A DNA stretch of 64,000 bases from Erythrobacter mangrovi (GCF_013260645.1 NZ_CP053921.1:2591289-2655288), one strand, 5' to 3'; positions 53,919 to 63,906 are shown, counted from the stretch's first letter. Made by a program: numbers and translations. The notes: generated from the sequence alone by a model not told the origin.

Positions 53919-56255
53919 ATGACCGAGCCTGATTCACATAGCGACGACGTGCGTCTGCAGATCCTCGTTCGGAGGCTCCGCGCTGTGTCTCTCGGGGGAC
54001 CGACGGCCATTCTGTCGAGCCTTGCCTCGACCGCCGTCCTACTGGGCATCTATCGCGATACGCTGAGTCACCCGGCTCCGGTCATCTGGGGCGTCAGTAT
54101 TGCGCTGGTCCTCGCGGCACGTTTCGCCCTGCTGCGCCTGACCGACATGGAATCGACCGACATCCACTATATCGAAGCCAGCCTTCGCAAGGTTGTGCTA
54201 GTGATGGGTGCGGTCAGCCTGGTTTGGGCAATCGGCATCCCAATTTTCGCGATCCTTGGGCGCGCCAGCGCGCTGCCGGCCCTCTCGGGCATAGCCGCGG
54301 CCATGTTCGTCGGCGTCCTCCTGCTGCATCGTAGTGTCCCGCGCGCGGGCTATGCCCACATTATCCTCCTCGGCGCGGGCATGGCGGTGGCCTCCATCGC
54401 AACCTACGGCAGCCATTCCTGGCCGTTGCTCCTGCTGCTGGTGGTCTATTCGATCACCTTGTGGATCGCGGTCGGTCGGCTCGACCGACAGTTCGTCGAC
54501 GGTATCGTCAACGAGATCGGCAGCGTCGAGGCAGCCGATACGGTCGCGATGCTGCTGCATGATTTCGAAGAGCAATCGAGCGACTGGCTTTGGACGGTAG
54601 CTCCGGGCGGAACGCTGCGCCGCGTAGCGCCGCGTTTTGCTGCGGCGGCAGGCAGCGATGTCGAGCGGCTCGAAGGGACGCCGCTGATCAACCTCTTCCA
54701 GCCGGGGGAAGAGCGTGATCGCCTGGCCCGCCACCTCGTCGAATGCAGCCCGTTCCGCGACCTGCTGGTCAAGCTGCGGGTCGACGGCGAGATGCGGTAC
54801 TGGCGCCTGTCGGCGCGTCCGCGCGATGATGGCTGGATGCGGGGGGTCGTGCGCGACGTCACGCATGATCGGCTTATCGAGGAACGCGTCGCCTTCATGG
54901 CGCATTACGACAGCCTTACCGGGCTGGCCAACCGCTACCTGTTCAACGAACGGCTGCGCACCATGCTGGGCGAGAACGGAGAGCGCGGCAGCGACGTGGC
55001 CCTGTTCTATCTCGACCTCGATGATTTCAAGTCGGTCAACGATACGCGCGGCCATCTGGTGGGGGACCGCCTGCTGCGCGAGGTGGGCAACCGGCTGGAA
55101 CAGGAAGTGCGCGATGAAGACCTTGTCGCGCGGCTGGGTGGGGACGAATTCGCCGTCCTGATCGAAACGCGTGCGGGTATGGGCATGTTGATCGAGCGCG
55201 CGCACCGTTTCCTCTCGGTGGTGCGCGAACCCTATGAGATCGAAGGCCAGCTCTATCGCGTCTCGACCAGCATCGGCGTGGCGCGCTGCAGCGACGGCGA
55301 TTGCGATGCCGAAGAGCTGATGCGCCGCGCCGACCTCGCGCTGTTCGCGGCCAAGCGCAAGGGGCGCGACACGCTGGCCATGTTCGAACAGGGCCTCGAC
55401 CGCGAAGCGCGCGAGCGGCGCGAACTCGAAAGCGACCTGCGCGACGCCGTCACCCGCGGCCAGTTGCGGCTGCACTACCAGCCGGTGATCAATCTCGATG
55501 ACGGTGGCATCACCGGCTACGAGGCGCTGTTGCGCTGGCACCATCCGCGGCGTGGCCTGATCGGGCCGAACGACTTCCTGCCGATTGCCGAGGAGACCGG
55601 CCTGATCCTGCCGATCGGCGGCTGGGTCATCCGCCAGGCCCTGGCCGAAATCTCGCGTTGGAAGGGCGACTTCCGGATCGCCATCAACCTTTCGCCGACG
55701 CAGGTGCGCAGCCCCCACCTGATCGCGTTGGTGGCGCAGGCCCTGCACAGCAATAGCATTGCCCCGGAACGGGTCGAATTCGAAATCACCGAGCACGTCC
55801 TGATGGTCGAGAGCGAAACCGGCAACGATACGCTGGCCCGCCTGCGCGAGCTTGGTACGCGCATCGCGCTCGACGATTTCGGGACCGGTTATTCCTCGCT
55901 CGGATATCTGCGCCAGGCGCTGTTCGATCGCATCAAGATCGATCGCAAGTTTGTGGTCGGGATCGAAGATGATCTCAATGCCCAGGCTATCGTTTCGAGC
56001 ATCACCCGCCTCGCCGAAGCAATGGGCATGCAGACCACGGCCGAAGGGATCGAGAATCGCAGCCAGCTGGACCTGTTGCGCAAGCTCGGTTGCCAGGAAG
56101 CCCAGGGTTTCCTGATCTGCGAACCTGCCCCGGGGGACGCGTTCGCCACGCCCGAAGCGCTCGAAGCCTCGATGACCGGCAAGGGTTCCGACGTGCTCGA
56201 CTATCGCAAGGCACGCGAAGCAGCGATGAAACGACGCGAAGGCAGGCACGCCTGA
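53919..56255 (+). CDS. Membrane GGDEF-EAL cyclic-di-GMP protein
   Basis: 778 residues. About five N-terminal membrane spans (to residue ~185) precede a PAS-like domain (DWLWTVAPGGTLRRVAPRF). A GGDEF domain follows with intact GGDEF and an RxxD inhibitory site (RDED) five residues before it. The EAL domain has YEALLRWHHP, EITEHVLM, DDFGTGYSSLGYL and IKIDRKF, so both cyclase and phosphodiesterase residues are present. It has no LapD-type periplasmic output domain. GGAGTGC precedes the ATG. Confidence 0.93.
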   Translation: MTEPDSHSDDVRLQILVRRLRAVSLGGPTAILSSLASTAVLLGIYRDTLSHPAPVIWGVSIALVLAARFALLRLTDMESTDIHYIEASLRKVVLVMGAVSLVWAIGIPIFAILGRASALPALSGIAAAMFVGVLLLHRSVPRAGYAHIILLGAGMAVASIATYGSHSWPLLLLLVVYSITLWIAVGRLDRQFVDGIVNEIGSVEAADTVAMLLHDFEEQSSDWLWTVAPGGTLRRVAPRFAAAAGSDVERLEGTPLINLFQPGEERDRLARHLVECSPFRDLLVKLRVDGEMRYWRLSARPRDDGWMRGVVRDVTHDRLIEERVAFMAHYDSLTGLANRYLFNERLRTMLGENGERGSDVALFYLDLDDFKSVNDTRGHLVGDRLLREVGNRLEQEVRDEDLVARLGGDEFAVLIETRAGMGMLIERAHRFLSVVREPYEIEGQLYRVSTSIGVARCSDGDCDAEELMRRADLALFAAKRKGRDTLAMFEQGLDREARERRELESDLRDAVTRGQLRLHYQPVINLDDGGITGYEALLRWHHPRRGLIGPNDFLPIAEETGLILPIGGWVIRQALAEISRWKGDFRIAINLSPTQVRSPHLIALVAQALHSNSIAPERVEFEITEHVLMVESETGNDTLARLRELGTRIALDDFGTGYSSLGYLRQALFDRIKIDRKFVVGIEDDLNAQAIVSSITRLAEAMGMQTTAEGIENRSQLDLLRKLGCQEAQGFLICEPAPGDAFATPEALEASMTGKGSDVLDYRKAREAAMKRREGRHA

Positions 56256-56267
56256 CGTCTCGCCAAG

Positions 56268-56292
56268 GGCGCCGCGCTCGGCTATCGGCGCC
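56268..56292 (+). terminator. Hairpin between GGDEF-EAL gene and gltX
   Basis: GGCGCCG and CGGCGCC form a stem that ends 3 bases before the gltX start codon. There is no T run, so this may be a terminator remnant or a translational control element. Confidence 0.35.
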
Positions 56293-56295
56293 TTC

Positions 56296-57645
56296 ATGCC
56301 TGTAATCACGCGTTTCGCACCATCCCCGACCGGCCGCCTCCATGTCGGCAATATCCGCACCGCGCTGCATAACTGGATGCTGGCGAGGAAGGCGGGCGGG
56401 CGCTTTCTGCTGCGGATCGACGATACCGACGCGGAACGTAGCCGTGAGGACTACGTCGACGCGATCCGCGCCGATCTCGGCTGGCTCGGTCTCGAGCCCG
56501 ATGGCGAAGAGCGGCAGTCGCACAGGCTGGAGATTTACGAACGTGCCTTTGTGGCCCTGCGCGAAGCCGGGCGGGTCTATCCCTGCTACGAGACGCAGCA
56601 GGAGCTGGAGCTCAAGCGCAAGATCCAGCTCGGCCGCGGCGTACCGCCGATCTACGATCGGGCGGCACTGGCGCTGAACGACGCCGAGCGTGCGGCCAAG
56701 GAGGCCGAAGGGATCGCCCCCCATTGGCGCTTCAAGCTCGATCACGGTGAGCCGATCATGTGGGATGACGGTATCCGGGGCGCGCAGAAATTCGATCCCG
56801 CGCAGCTGTCCGACCCGGTAATCCGCCGGGCCGATGGTAGCTGGCTCTACATGCTGCCAAGCGCGATCGACGATCTCGACATGGGCGTAACCGATGTATT
56901 GCGCGGCGAGGACCATGTCAGCAACACTGCCGTTCAAATCCAGATGTTTACCGCACTTATTGCTGCACACTATGGTGCGCAGCAAATTCCGCGTTTCGCG
57001 CATGAGGCGCTGCTGGTCGGGCGTGAAGGCAAGCTCTCGAAACGGCTTGGCGCGCTCGGCTGCGACGCCTTCCGCGAACAGGGCATCGAACCGCAGGCGT
57101 TGATAGCGCTGCTGGCCCGGTTGGGCACCTCACTGCCGGTCGAACCCATTGCCGATCGCGCGGTCCTAATCGAGAGCTTCGATCTTGGCAGCTTCGGGCG
57201 TGCCCCGGCCAAGTTCGACGACGCGGAGCTGGCGCGGATCAACACTACGCTGGTACACCAGATGGATTTCGCCACTGTTGTCCATCGCCTGCCGCAGGGC
57301 ATGGACGAAACCGGCTGGCACGCGATCCGCCCGAACCTGAGCCATGTCGCGGAAGCCGGTGAATGGTGGCGTTTGGTGACGGGCCCGATCGATCAGCCGG
57401 AGTTTTCCGACGAGGACCGCGCCTATTTGGACGAGGCTGCCCGGACACTCGCGTGGGGCGACGATCCGTGGCACGCGCTCACCGCCGCACTCAAGGATGC
57501 GACCGGGCGCAAGGGCAAGCAGCTGTTCCTCCCGCTGCGCCAGGCCTTGACGGGAATGGACCATGGGCCCGACATGGGCGAATTGCTGCCGCTGATCGGC
57601 GAGGACCGTGCGCGGGCACGTTTGGCGGAGGCAGCTGGTAAATAG
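56296..57645 (+). CDS. gltX: Glutamyl-tRNA synthetase
   Basis: 449 residues of the class I aminoacyl-tRNA synthetases. The HIGH-like signature is SPTGRLHVGN near residue 10, and the KMSKS-like motif is KLSKR near residue 245, with the conserved LRGEDHVSNT between. The C-terminal anticodon domain is helical. No clear ribosome site precedes the ATG, and a hairpin occupies its place. Alphaproteobacteria often have two GluRS, so a second, possibly non-discriminating copy may exist elsewhere. Confidence 0.93.
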   Translation: MPVITRFAPSPTGRLHVGNIRTALHNWMLARKAGGRFLLRIDDTDAERSREDYVDAIRADLGWLGLEPDGEERQSHRLEIYERAFVALREAGRVYPCYETQQELELKRKIQLGRGVPPIYDRAALALNDAERAAKEAEGIAPHWRFKLDHGEPIMWDDGIRGAQKFDPAQLSDPVIRRADGSWLYMLPSAIDDLDMGVTDVLRGEDHVSNTAVQIQMFTALIAAHYGAQQIPRFAHEALLVGREGKLSKRLGALGCDAFREQGIEPQALIALLARLGTSLPVEPIADRAVLIESFDLGSFGRAPAKFDDAELARINTTLVHQMDFATVVHRLPQGMDETGWHAIRPNLSHVAEAGEWWRLVTGPIDQPEFSDEDRAYLDEAARTLAWGDDPWHALTAALKDATGRKGKQLFLPLRQALTGMDHGPDMGELLPLIGEDRARARLAEAAGK

Positions 57646-57658
57646 CGGGAGGAATACG

Positions 57659-58951
57659 ATGGGGGTAACGCTGGGATCGAGCCTCGAACTGCCCTGCGGC
57701 GCCGTGCTTCCCAACCGTATTTCCAAGGCCGCGATGACCGAAGGGCTGGCCAAGCCCGACGGACGCCCCACTCCCGAACTCGAGCGCCTCTATGGCATCT
57801 GGTCCGATGGCGGTGCCGGCATGCTGTTGTCGGGCAATATCATCGTCGACAAGGACCATCTCGAGCGGCCCGGCAATGTCGTGATCGAGCGTGAACCCGA
57901 TGCCGACATGACGGCGCGGCTAGCCAGCTGGGCGCGCGCAGCCACGCGCGGCGGCAATCACTTCTGGGCGCAGATCAGCCATGGTGGGCGCCAGACGCAG
58001 AAGCTGGTCAACCCGCGGCCCAAATCCTCTTCCGACGTTCAGCTGGCACTGCCCGGCGGGCAGTTCGCCAAGCCCACGCCGTTGACGCGTGAGGAGATTG
58101 CCGATCTCGTCAACCGTTGGGCGGTGGCGGCACGCGCCTGCCAGGAAGCGGGCTTCACTGGGGTGCAGATCCATGGCGCGCATGGCTATCTGATCTCGCA
58201 ATTCCTTTCGCCGCGGGTGAACCTGCGCAGCGACGATTATGGCGGCAGCCTGGAGAACCGTGCGCGCTTCCTGCTGGAGATTGTGCGCGCGGTGCGCGAT
58301 GCCGTGGGGCCCGCCTTCCCGATCTCGGTCAAGCTCAACAGCGCCGACTTCCAAAAGGGCGGCTTCGATTTCGGCGACAGCCTCAGGGTCGTGCAATGGC
58401 TGGAAGCGGCATCAGTCGACCTGATCGAGATTTCTGGCGGCACCTACGAGCAGCCTCGGCTGCTGGGTATCGAGGGGCAGGAGGCGGTAGAGGCGCAGAA
58501 TGTCGCCCCGTCGACCGCCGCGCGCGAGGCCTATTTCGTCGATTTCGCCAAGGCGATGCAGGCAGAGGTATCCGTCCCGCTGATGGTGACCGGCGGCTTC
58601 CGCACCCGTGCCGCGATGGAAGAGGCGTTGGCGAGCGGTGCGGCTGACGTTATCGGCATCGGTCGCCCGATGTGCGTCGATACCGACGCCCCGGCCCAGC
58701 TGCTGGCGGGCGCCGAGCGGCTTGCCCGCTACGAAGACAACCTCGACCTGCTGCCCGAATGGCTGGGCTTCCTCAAGCGCTTGCAAATGATGAAGGCGAT
58801 CAATGGTTTCGCGGGCATCTACTGGTTCTACGAGCAGATCTGGCTGCTCGGCCATCACGGCCGGGTCGATCGCGACCTTTCGGTCTTCAAGGCCTTCCGG
58901 ATCGTCGATGCGCGCAATCGGCGCATCATGAAGGAACGCCGCGCGCTCTAG
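57659..58951 (+). CDS. NADH:flavin oxidoreductase, Old Yellow Enzyme family
   Basis: 430 residues from ATG 57659 after GGGAGGAATA. FMN-binding and active-site stretches are NRISKAAMTEGLAKPDG, ISHGGRQTQ, VQIHGAHGYLISQFLSPRVN, then LRSDDYGGSLENRARFLLEI, and VTGGFRTRAAMEEALASGAAD (phosphate binding). It has no Fe-S or NAD domains, so it is a single-domain ene-reductase type. It is 13 bp from gltX and convergent with pyk (stops overlap by 4 bp). Confidence 0.9.
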   Translation: MGVTLGSSLELPCGAVLPNRISKAAMTEGLAKPDGRPTPELERLYGIWSDGGAGMLLSGNIIVDKDHLERPGNVVIEREPDADMTARLASWARAATRGGNHFWAQISHGGRQTQKLVNPRPKSSSDVQLALPGGQFAKPTPLTREEIADLVNRWAVAARACQEAGFTGVQIHGAHGYLISQFLSPRVNLRSDDYGGSLENRARFLLEIVRAVRDAVGPAFPISVKLNSADFQKGGFDFGDSLRVVQWLEAASVDLIEISGGTYEQPRLLGIEGQEAVEAQNVAPSTAAREAYFVDFAKAMQAEVSVPLMVTGGFRTRAAMEEALASGAADVIGIGRPMCVDTDAPAQLLAGAERLARYEDNLDLLPEWLGFLKRLQMMKAINGFAGIYWFYEQIWLLGHHGRVDRDLSVFKAFRIVDARNRRIMKERRAL

Positions 58952-60417
58952 TTGCCGTGCTTGTCGAGTTCGTCGCCGCTAATGGTGACGACATGCATCA
59001 AATTGGTCGAACCGGGGGTGCCAAAGGGCACGCCTGCCAGGGCGATCAGCTTGCTGCCCGCTTCGCCGAAGCCATGGCGCAGCGACATGCGCTTGCCCTT
59101 GGCGATCATCTCTTCGAAGCTGCCGATATCCTTGGTTGCCACCGCATGCGCGCCCCACAGCAGGCCCAGGCGGCGGGCGGTCTTCATGCTGGGGGTCAGC
59201 ACCAGCATCGGCACACTTGGTCGCTCGCGCGCAACGCGGCGTGCGGTCGAACCCGAACCGGTGAAGACCGTGATCGCGCTGATCGCCACCGTATCGGCCA
59301 CGGTCATGCAGGCATGCGCCAGCGCGTCGGCAGTGGTTGCGTCGGGCATCGTCTCGAGAAACCGCACGCGGGCCAGATAGGCCTCGTCGCGTTCGACCTG
59401 GCGGGCGATCTTGTGCATGATCGTGACCGCTTCTTCGGGCCATTCGCCGGCGGCGGTTTCGGCGCTGAGCATCACCGCGTCGGCCCCGTCATAGACCGCA
59501 TTGGCCACGTCGGAGACTTCGGCGCGGGTCGGGGCGGGGCTTTCGATCATGCTTTCGAGCATCTGCGTCGCCACGATCACCGGCTTGCCCGCGGTGCGCG
59601 CCTTGTTGACGATCCGCTTCTGCAGCGGCGGGACTTCCTGCGGTTCGAGCTCGACGCCCAGGTCGCCGCGCGCGACCATGATGCCGTCGGACAGCTCGAT
59701 GATCTCGTCCAGCCGACGTACCGCCATCGGCTTTTCGATCTTGGCGCAGAGCGCGCCTTGCCCGCCCATCAGCTTGCGTGCTTCGGCAAGGTCTTCGGGC
59801 CGCTGCACAAAGCTGAGGCCAATCCAGTCGACCCCCTGCTGCATGGCAAAGGCAAGGTCCTTGCGGTCCTTGTCGGTCAGCGCCGGGATCGGCACTTCGG
59901 CATCGGGCACGTTCACGCCCTTGCGGTCGGAAATGACCCCGCCGACCTCGGCCGAACAGAGGATCTTGTCTTTGTCGGCGCTGATCACCTTCAGGCGGAT
60001 CTTGCCGTCGTTGATCAGCAGGCGCTGGCCCTTGCTAAGCAGCCCGAACAGTTCGGGGTGCGGCAGCTCGACGCGGGTCTCGTCACCCGGGGTGGGATCG
60101 CGATCGAGCGTGAAATGGCCCGAATGGCGGATCACCGCCTGCCCATCCTTGAACTTGCCCACGCGCAGCTTGGGGCCCTGCAGGTCGGCGAGGATCGCGA
60201 TCGGGCGGTGGAAGTCCTTCTCCATCGCGCGGATCGCCTGGATCGTCTTCTCGTGATCGGCGTGTTCGCCGTGGCTCATGTTGACCCGGAAGGCGTCGAC
60301 GCCGGCCTTGAACAGGCGGGCGAGCATTTCGGGCGAACGGCTGGCGGGGCCGACGGTGGCGAGGATCTTGACCTTGCGGCCACGGGGATCGACACGCTTG
60401 GGATCGAGCTTTTGCAT
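58948..60417 (-). CDS. pyk: Pyruvate kinase
   Basis: 489 residues. Starts with GRKVKILATVGPASRSPEML and FRVNMSHGEH. Active-site elements are KIEKPMAVRRLDEIIELSDG, MVARGDLGVELE and IVATQMLESM, and the Mg/K ligands are conserved. The C-terminal allosteric domain is complete. It converts phosphoenolpyruvate and ADP to pyruvate and ATP. The start is followed upstream by the divergent DUF1244 gene. Confidence 0.97.
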   Translation of the reverse strand: MQKLDPKRVDPRGRKVKILATVGPASRSPEMLARLFKAGVDAFRVNMSHGEHADHEKTIQAIRAMEKDFHRPIAILADLQGPKLRVGKFKDGQAVIRHSGHFTLDRDPTPGDETRVELPHPELFGLLSKGQRLLINDGKIRLKVISADKDKILCSAEVGGVISDRKGVNVPDAEVPIPALTDKDRKDLAFAMQQGVDWIGLSFVQRPEDLAEARKLMGGQGALCAKIEKPMAVRRLDEIIELSDGIMVARGDLGVELEPQEVPPLQKRIVNKARTAGKPVIVATQMLESMIESPAPTRAEVSDVANAVYDGADAVMLSAETAAGEWPEEAVTIMHKIARQVERDEAYLARVRFLETMPDATTADALAHACMTVADTVAISAITVFTGSGSTARRVARERPSVPMLVLTPSMKTARRLGLLWGAHAVATKDIGSFEEMIAKGKRMSLRHGFGEAGSKLIALAGVPFGTPGSTNLMHVVTISGDELDKHGN

Positions 60418-60466
60418 GGCAGACGCCTATGGCACAGGCGTGCTGCAACTCAAGGACAACAGTTTC

Positions 60467-60778
60467 ATGGATACGAATACAGACCCGCTCGACCAGCTCC
60501 CCGATGCCGTAGCGGCAACTGCGTTTCGCCGGCTGGTGCGACACCTGCGTCACCGCCACGACGCGCAGAACATCGATTTGATGGGGCTGGCGGGCTTCTG
60601 CCGGAACTGCCTTGCCGACTGGATCGTCGATGGCGGCTTCGATGGCGACAAGGCGACCGCGCGCGAAGTGATCCACGGCATGCCGCAGGATGAATGGAAG
60701 GCGACCCGCCAGACTCCCGCGACCCCCGAGCAGCTGGCGCGGATGGAAGCGAGCCTGGCCCGGAACGCGAAGGAATAA
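60467..60778 (+). CDS. DUF1244 family protein
   Basis: 103 residues from ATG 60467. The diagnostic block is [18 protein letters not shown], with the two Cys typical of the family, then [13 protein letters not shown]. These small proteins are conserved in alphaproteobacteria; function unknown. Divergent from pyk with a 49-bp gap; the longer frame upstream lies antisense inside pyk. Confidence 0.88.
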   Translation: MDTNTDPLDQLPDAVAATAFRRLVRHLRHRHDAQNIDLMGLAGFCRNCLADWIVDGGFDGDKATAREVIHGMPQDEWKATRQTPATPEQLARMEASLARNAKE

Positions 60779-60882
60779 CGCACAAGAATAGGGATTCGCA
60801 CCCTTCACCCAGCGCGGCCTGCTGGCTATCGCAGCCGCTTTCGTCCTCGCGGCGATTCTCACAGAACCGGAGCTTATTCTAC

Positions 60883-61119
60883 ATGGCCGAAGCCACCGAC
60901 GACCGCCTGCGCTTGCTGATCGAGCGCATCGAACGCCTCGAAGAAGAAAAGAAGGGCATCGCCGACGATATCCGCGACGTCTACGCCGAAGCCAAGGCGG
61001 TCGGCTATGACACCAAGATCATGCGCCAGATCGTCCGCCTGCGGAAGATGAAGCCCGATGACCGGCGCGAGATGGAAACCATTCTCGACACCTATAAGGC
61101 CGCACTTGGCCTCGCCTGA
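60883..61119 (+). CDS. DUF2312 (GapR-like) DNA-associated protein
   Basis: 78 residues from ATG 60883. The sequence [20 protein letters not shown] then [19 protein letters not shown] and [17 protein letters not shown] is the DUF2312 family, whose Caulobacter member GapR binds overtwisted AT-rich DNA and stimulates topoisomerases. A good match in length (typically 80-90). Followed by the YbjQ gene 28 bp later. Confidence 0.92.
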   Translation: MAEATDDRLRLLIERIERLEEEKKGIADDIRDVYAEAKAVGYDTKIMRQIVRLRKMKPDDRREMETILDTYKAALGLA

Positions 61120-61147
61120 CCGTATTCCAACTGGGGGTATCTGAACC

Positions 61148-61492
61148 ATGGCCCAACTGCCCGAACGCCGCGTAATTCTGGTCACCACGACCCCGACGAT
61201 CGAGGGGCACCCGATCCAGTCCTACCTGGGACTGGTGTCGGGCGAGGTGATCCTCGGCGCCAATGTGTTCCGTGACATGTTCGCCGGCCTGCGCGATTTC
61301 TTCGGCGGGCGTGCAGGTAGCTACGAACGGGTGCTGCAGGATGCGCGCCAGCGCGCGGTGCAGGAAATGCAGGCCGAATGTGACCGGCGCGGCGGCAACG
61401 CCGTGGTCGGGGTCGATCTCGACTATGAGGTAATCGGCAGCAAGGGCTCGATGCTGATGGTCAGCGCCAGCGGCACGGCGGTGCGGATCTGA
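61148..61492 (+). CDS. YbjQ/DUF74 family protein
   Basis: 114 residues of the UPF0145/YbjQ family. Features are [30 protein letters not shown] and the C-terminal [13 protein letters not shown]. The family forms pentamers of unknown function and was once suspected of metal binding. It converges with the CPBP protease, the two genes being directly adjacent. Confidence 0.9.
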   Translation: MAQLPERRVILVTTTPTIEGHPIQSYLGLVSGEVILGANVFRDMFAGLRDFFGGRAGSYERVLQDARQRAVQEMQAECDRRGGNAVVGVDLDYEVIGSKGSMLMVSASGTAVRI

Positions 61493-62242
61493 TCAGGCCG
61501 CACTGCTCGCCAGCAGCACCAGGCTGATGAAGGCACCGTTGTGCAGCAGGTGGAGCAGCATGCTCGACCACAGGCCGTAATTAACCCGGGCATAGCCCAG
61601 CACCAGCCCGATGGCGAATTGCGGCAGCACCAGCGGCGCCAGCGCCAGCAGGTTCTCTTCGGAGAAGTTGAACAGGTGCGCGCTGGCGAACAGCAATGCG
61701 CTGAGCCAGAAAGCGATCGGGAAGATGCGCGCGAACCAGCGCAACGCATTGCGTCGCCGCAGCAGGTATAGCGCCAGCGCCGTCAGCAGCAGAGTGATGG
61801 TCGCGGCAGTCAGGTAATATGCCTGGTCGCGGCCAGCGACGGCCAGGGCGGTTGCGGTACCCCCGCCCAGCAGCGCAAGGAATGCCAGCATGTGTCCCGG
61901 GCGGCCGGACAGCCAGCTGCGGAAGAGTAGTTCCTCGCCCAGCGGCGCAAAGACCACGGCGGCGAGTATCAGCCCCGGGCTCAGTTCCATCCCGGCGAGC
62001 GCGGTTTCGGGCAATTCGACCCCGGCGGCGCTGGCCAATGCGCCGGCGGCGAGCAGCATAGACATGATGAGAAGATCGAGCACCAGCAACCGCCACACGG
62101 CGGCCAGGCTGGTCAGGTTGGGCAGGGGCGCGCGCTCGGGCAGGACCGGGCGCTTGAGGAAGGATCCGAAGCGCGCCCATTCGCCGCGCAGGGTGTTTGC
62201 GTGCGCGACTTCCGTCGAGCCACTTGTCGTGATTGCGTCCAT
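61493..62242 (-). CDS. CPBP family intramembrane metalloprotease
   Basis: 249 residues from ATG 62242. About seven hydrophobic spans. The catalytic motifs are GEELLFRSWL (EExxxR) and SAHLFNF (FxxxH), with HLLHNGAF (HxxxN) near the C-terminus. Members include type II CAAX-processing proteases and bacteriocin immunity proteins. No bacteriocin gene is nearby. Divergent from the YebC-family gene. Confidence 0.88.
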   Translation of the reverse strand: MDAITTSGSTEVAHANTLRGEWARFGSFLKRPVLPERAPLPNLTSLAAVWRLLVLDLLIMSMLLAAGALASAAGVELPETALAGMELSPGLILAAVVFAPLGEELLFRSWLSGRPGHMLAFLALLGGGTATALAVAGRDQAYYLTAATITLLLTALALYLLRRRNALRWFARIFPIAFWLSALLFASAHLFNFSEENLLALAPLVLPQFAIGLVLGYARVNYGLWSSMLLHLLHNGAFISLVLLASSAA

Positions 62243-62307
62243 GCGGCTAAGGCGACCCCCAGATTCTCTCAACCATCTCTTCAACACAGCTACGCAAAAG
62301 CGAAACC

Positions 62308-63060
62308 ATGGCCGGCCATTCCAAATTCAAGAACATCATGCATCGCAAGGGCGCGCAGGACAAGAAGCGCTCGGCGATGTTCTCCAAGCTGTCCCGCGAA
62401 ATTACCGTCGCGGCAAAAATGGGCATGCCCGATCCCGACATGAACCCGCGCCTGCGCCTGGCGGTCAACGCGGCCAAGGCACAGTCGATGCCCAAGGACA
62501 ATATCCAGCGCGCGATCGACAAGGCGGCGCAGGCTGGCGGCGAGGACTATGAAGAAGTCCGCTACGAGGGCTACGGCCCGGGCGGCGTCGCGCTGATCGT
62601 CGAGGCGCTGACCGACAATCGCAACCGCACCGCCACCAATGTGCGCACCGCCTTCTCAAAGAACGGCGGCAACCTCGGTTCGGAAGGCTCGGTGAGCCAC
62701 GGTTTCGAGCGGCTCGGCCTGATCGAATATCCGGTGAGCGTGGGCGACGAGGACAAGGTCCTCGAAGCCGCGATCGAGGCGGGTGCGGACGATGTCGAAA
62801 GCGACATGGGCGAAGATGGCGGTCACTCGATCTGGACCGCGCCCGATGCGCTGCACGAGGTCGCAGGCAACCTCGAAAAGGCTCTTGGTGAGGCAGAGAC
62901 CGTCAAGCTGGCGTGGAAGCCGACCATCACCGTGGCGATGGACGAGGGCGGCGCCGCCACCCTGCTGAAACTGGTCGACACGCTCGACGATGACGACGAC
63001 GTCCAGACCGTGTGGGGCAATTACGAGATTGCTGACGAGATCATGGAGAAGCTGGGCTGA
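62308..63060 (+). CDS. yebC: YebC/PmpR family DNA-binding protein
   Basis: 250 residues, the usual length. The N-terminal [20 protein letters not shown] is diagnostic, followed by [13 protein letters not shown] and the C-terminal domain ending in ADEIMEKLG. Family members are regulators or translation factors linked to poly-proline stalling, and the gene classically sits near ruvC, as it does here. Confidence 0.95.
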   Translation: MAGHSKFKNIMHRKGAQDKKRSAMFSKLSREITVAAKMGMPDPDMNPRLRLAVNAAKAQSMPKDNIQRAIDKAAQAGGEDYEEVRYEGYGPGGVALIVEALTDNRNRTATNVRTAFSKNGGNLGSEGSVSHGFERLGLIEYPVSVGDEDKVLEAAIEAGADDVESDMGEDGGHSIWTAPDALHEVAGNLEKALGEAETVKLAWKPTITVAMDEGGAATLLKLVDTLDDDDDVQTVWGNYEIADEIMEKLG

Positions 63061-63410
63061 GCTGGAGCCTCGTCGCCAAGGCGCTGCTGGCCGGCGCCAT
63101 GATCGCGGCGATCGCCGAGGTCGGGCGGAGGCTGCCGGCGATGGGCGCGCTCATCGCCAGCCTGCCGCTGGTCTCGATCCTCGGCATGATCTTCCTGTGG
63201 ATGGCCCGGCCCGATGCCGAAAACATGGCGCGGCATGCCGAAGCGACCTTCTGGTACGTGCTGCCCAGCCTGCCGATGTTCCTGCTGATCCCGGTGTTGC
63301 TGCGCCACGGCATGAGTTTCTGGTTCGCGCTGGTACTGGGCTGCGCGCTGACAGTGGCGCTCTATCTCGGCATGATGCAGGTCGGTCCGCGGCTCGGGCT
63401 GCGCCTGTGA
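63057..63410 (+). CDS. DUF3147-like membrane protein, probable CTG start
   Basis: About 117 residues if translation begins at the CTG at 63057; 103 from the ATG at 63099. Four spans are expected, with [18 protein letters not shown] in the second. Starting at 63099 would remove half of the first helix ([15 protein letters not shown]...). GGAG lies 8 bp before the CTG within the end of yebC, so a 4-bp overlap start is plausible. The family is of unknown function. Confidence 0.7.
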   Translation: MSWSLVAKALLAGAMIAAIAEVGRRLPAMGALIASLPLVSILGMIFLWMARPDAENMARHAEATFWYVLPSLPMFLLIPVLLRHGMSFWFALVLGCALTVALYLGMMQVGPRLGLRL

Positions 63411-63420
63411 TCCTGCGTCC

Positions 63421-63894
63421 GTGATCATCCTTGGCCTCGATCCCTCGCTCAGTTGCACCGGCTGGGGCGTGATCCGGTCCGAAGGCTCGCGCATTGTCCA
63501 CCTCGCCAACGGCCAGGTGCCGACCGATGCCAAGGCGCCGATGCCCGAACGGCTGGCCGCGCTGCAGGCGGCGCTGGCCGAAGTCATCGCCGCGCACCGC
63601 CCCGATCGCGCGGCGGTGGAAGAGGTCTTCCTCAACAAGAACCCGCAATCGACGCTCAAGCTGGCGCAGGCGCGTGGTGCGGTGCTGGCGGCCTGCGGCG
63701 CGGCAGGGCTGGCGATCAACGAACATGCCGCGCGGCTGGTCAAGAAGGCGGTGGTCGGCACCGGCGGGGCTGAGAAGGCTCAGGTCCAGGCCATGCTCAA
63801 GGTGCTGCTGCCGGGGGTGAAAGTGGCAGGTGCGGACGCCGCCGACGCGCTCGCCGTGGCGATCGCCGATGCGCATCTCGCCGCGAAATTCTGA
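63421..63894 (+). CDS. ruvC: Holliday junction resolvase RuvC
   Basis: 157 residues from GTG 63421. Catalytic acids appear in GLDPSLSCTGWG (Asp), EEVFLNKNPQST (Glu) and DAADALAVAIADAH (Asp pair), the RNase H-like fold. It resolves Holliday junctions with RuvAB, whose genes should lie to the right outside the window. Confidence 0.96.
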   Translation: MIILGLDPSLSCTGWGVIRSEGSRIVHLANGQVPTDAKAPMPERLAALQAALAEVIAAHRPDRAAVEEVFLNKNPQSTLKLAQARGAVLAACGAAGLAINEHAARLVKKAVVGTGGAEKAQVQAMLKVLLPGVKVAGADAADALAVAIADAHLAAKF

Positions 63895-63906
63895 CGGAGA
63901 CTTCCT

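Noticed and set aside
53919..56255. GGDEF-EAL protein as the LapD of the adhesin locus
   Set aside because: It has multi-span N-terminal membrane and PAS regions rather than a LapD periplasmic domain with HAMP, carries intact catalytic motifs, and lies 17 kb away.
60780..60882. Small membrane peptide between DUF1244 and DUF2312
   Set aside because: A hydrophobic stretch ([14 protein letters not shown]) is visible in one frame but no start codon follows the upstream stop, so it is not supported.
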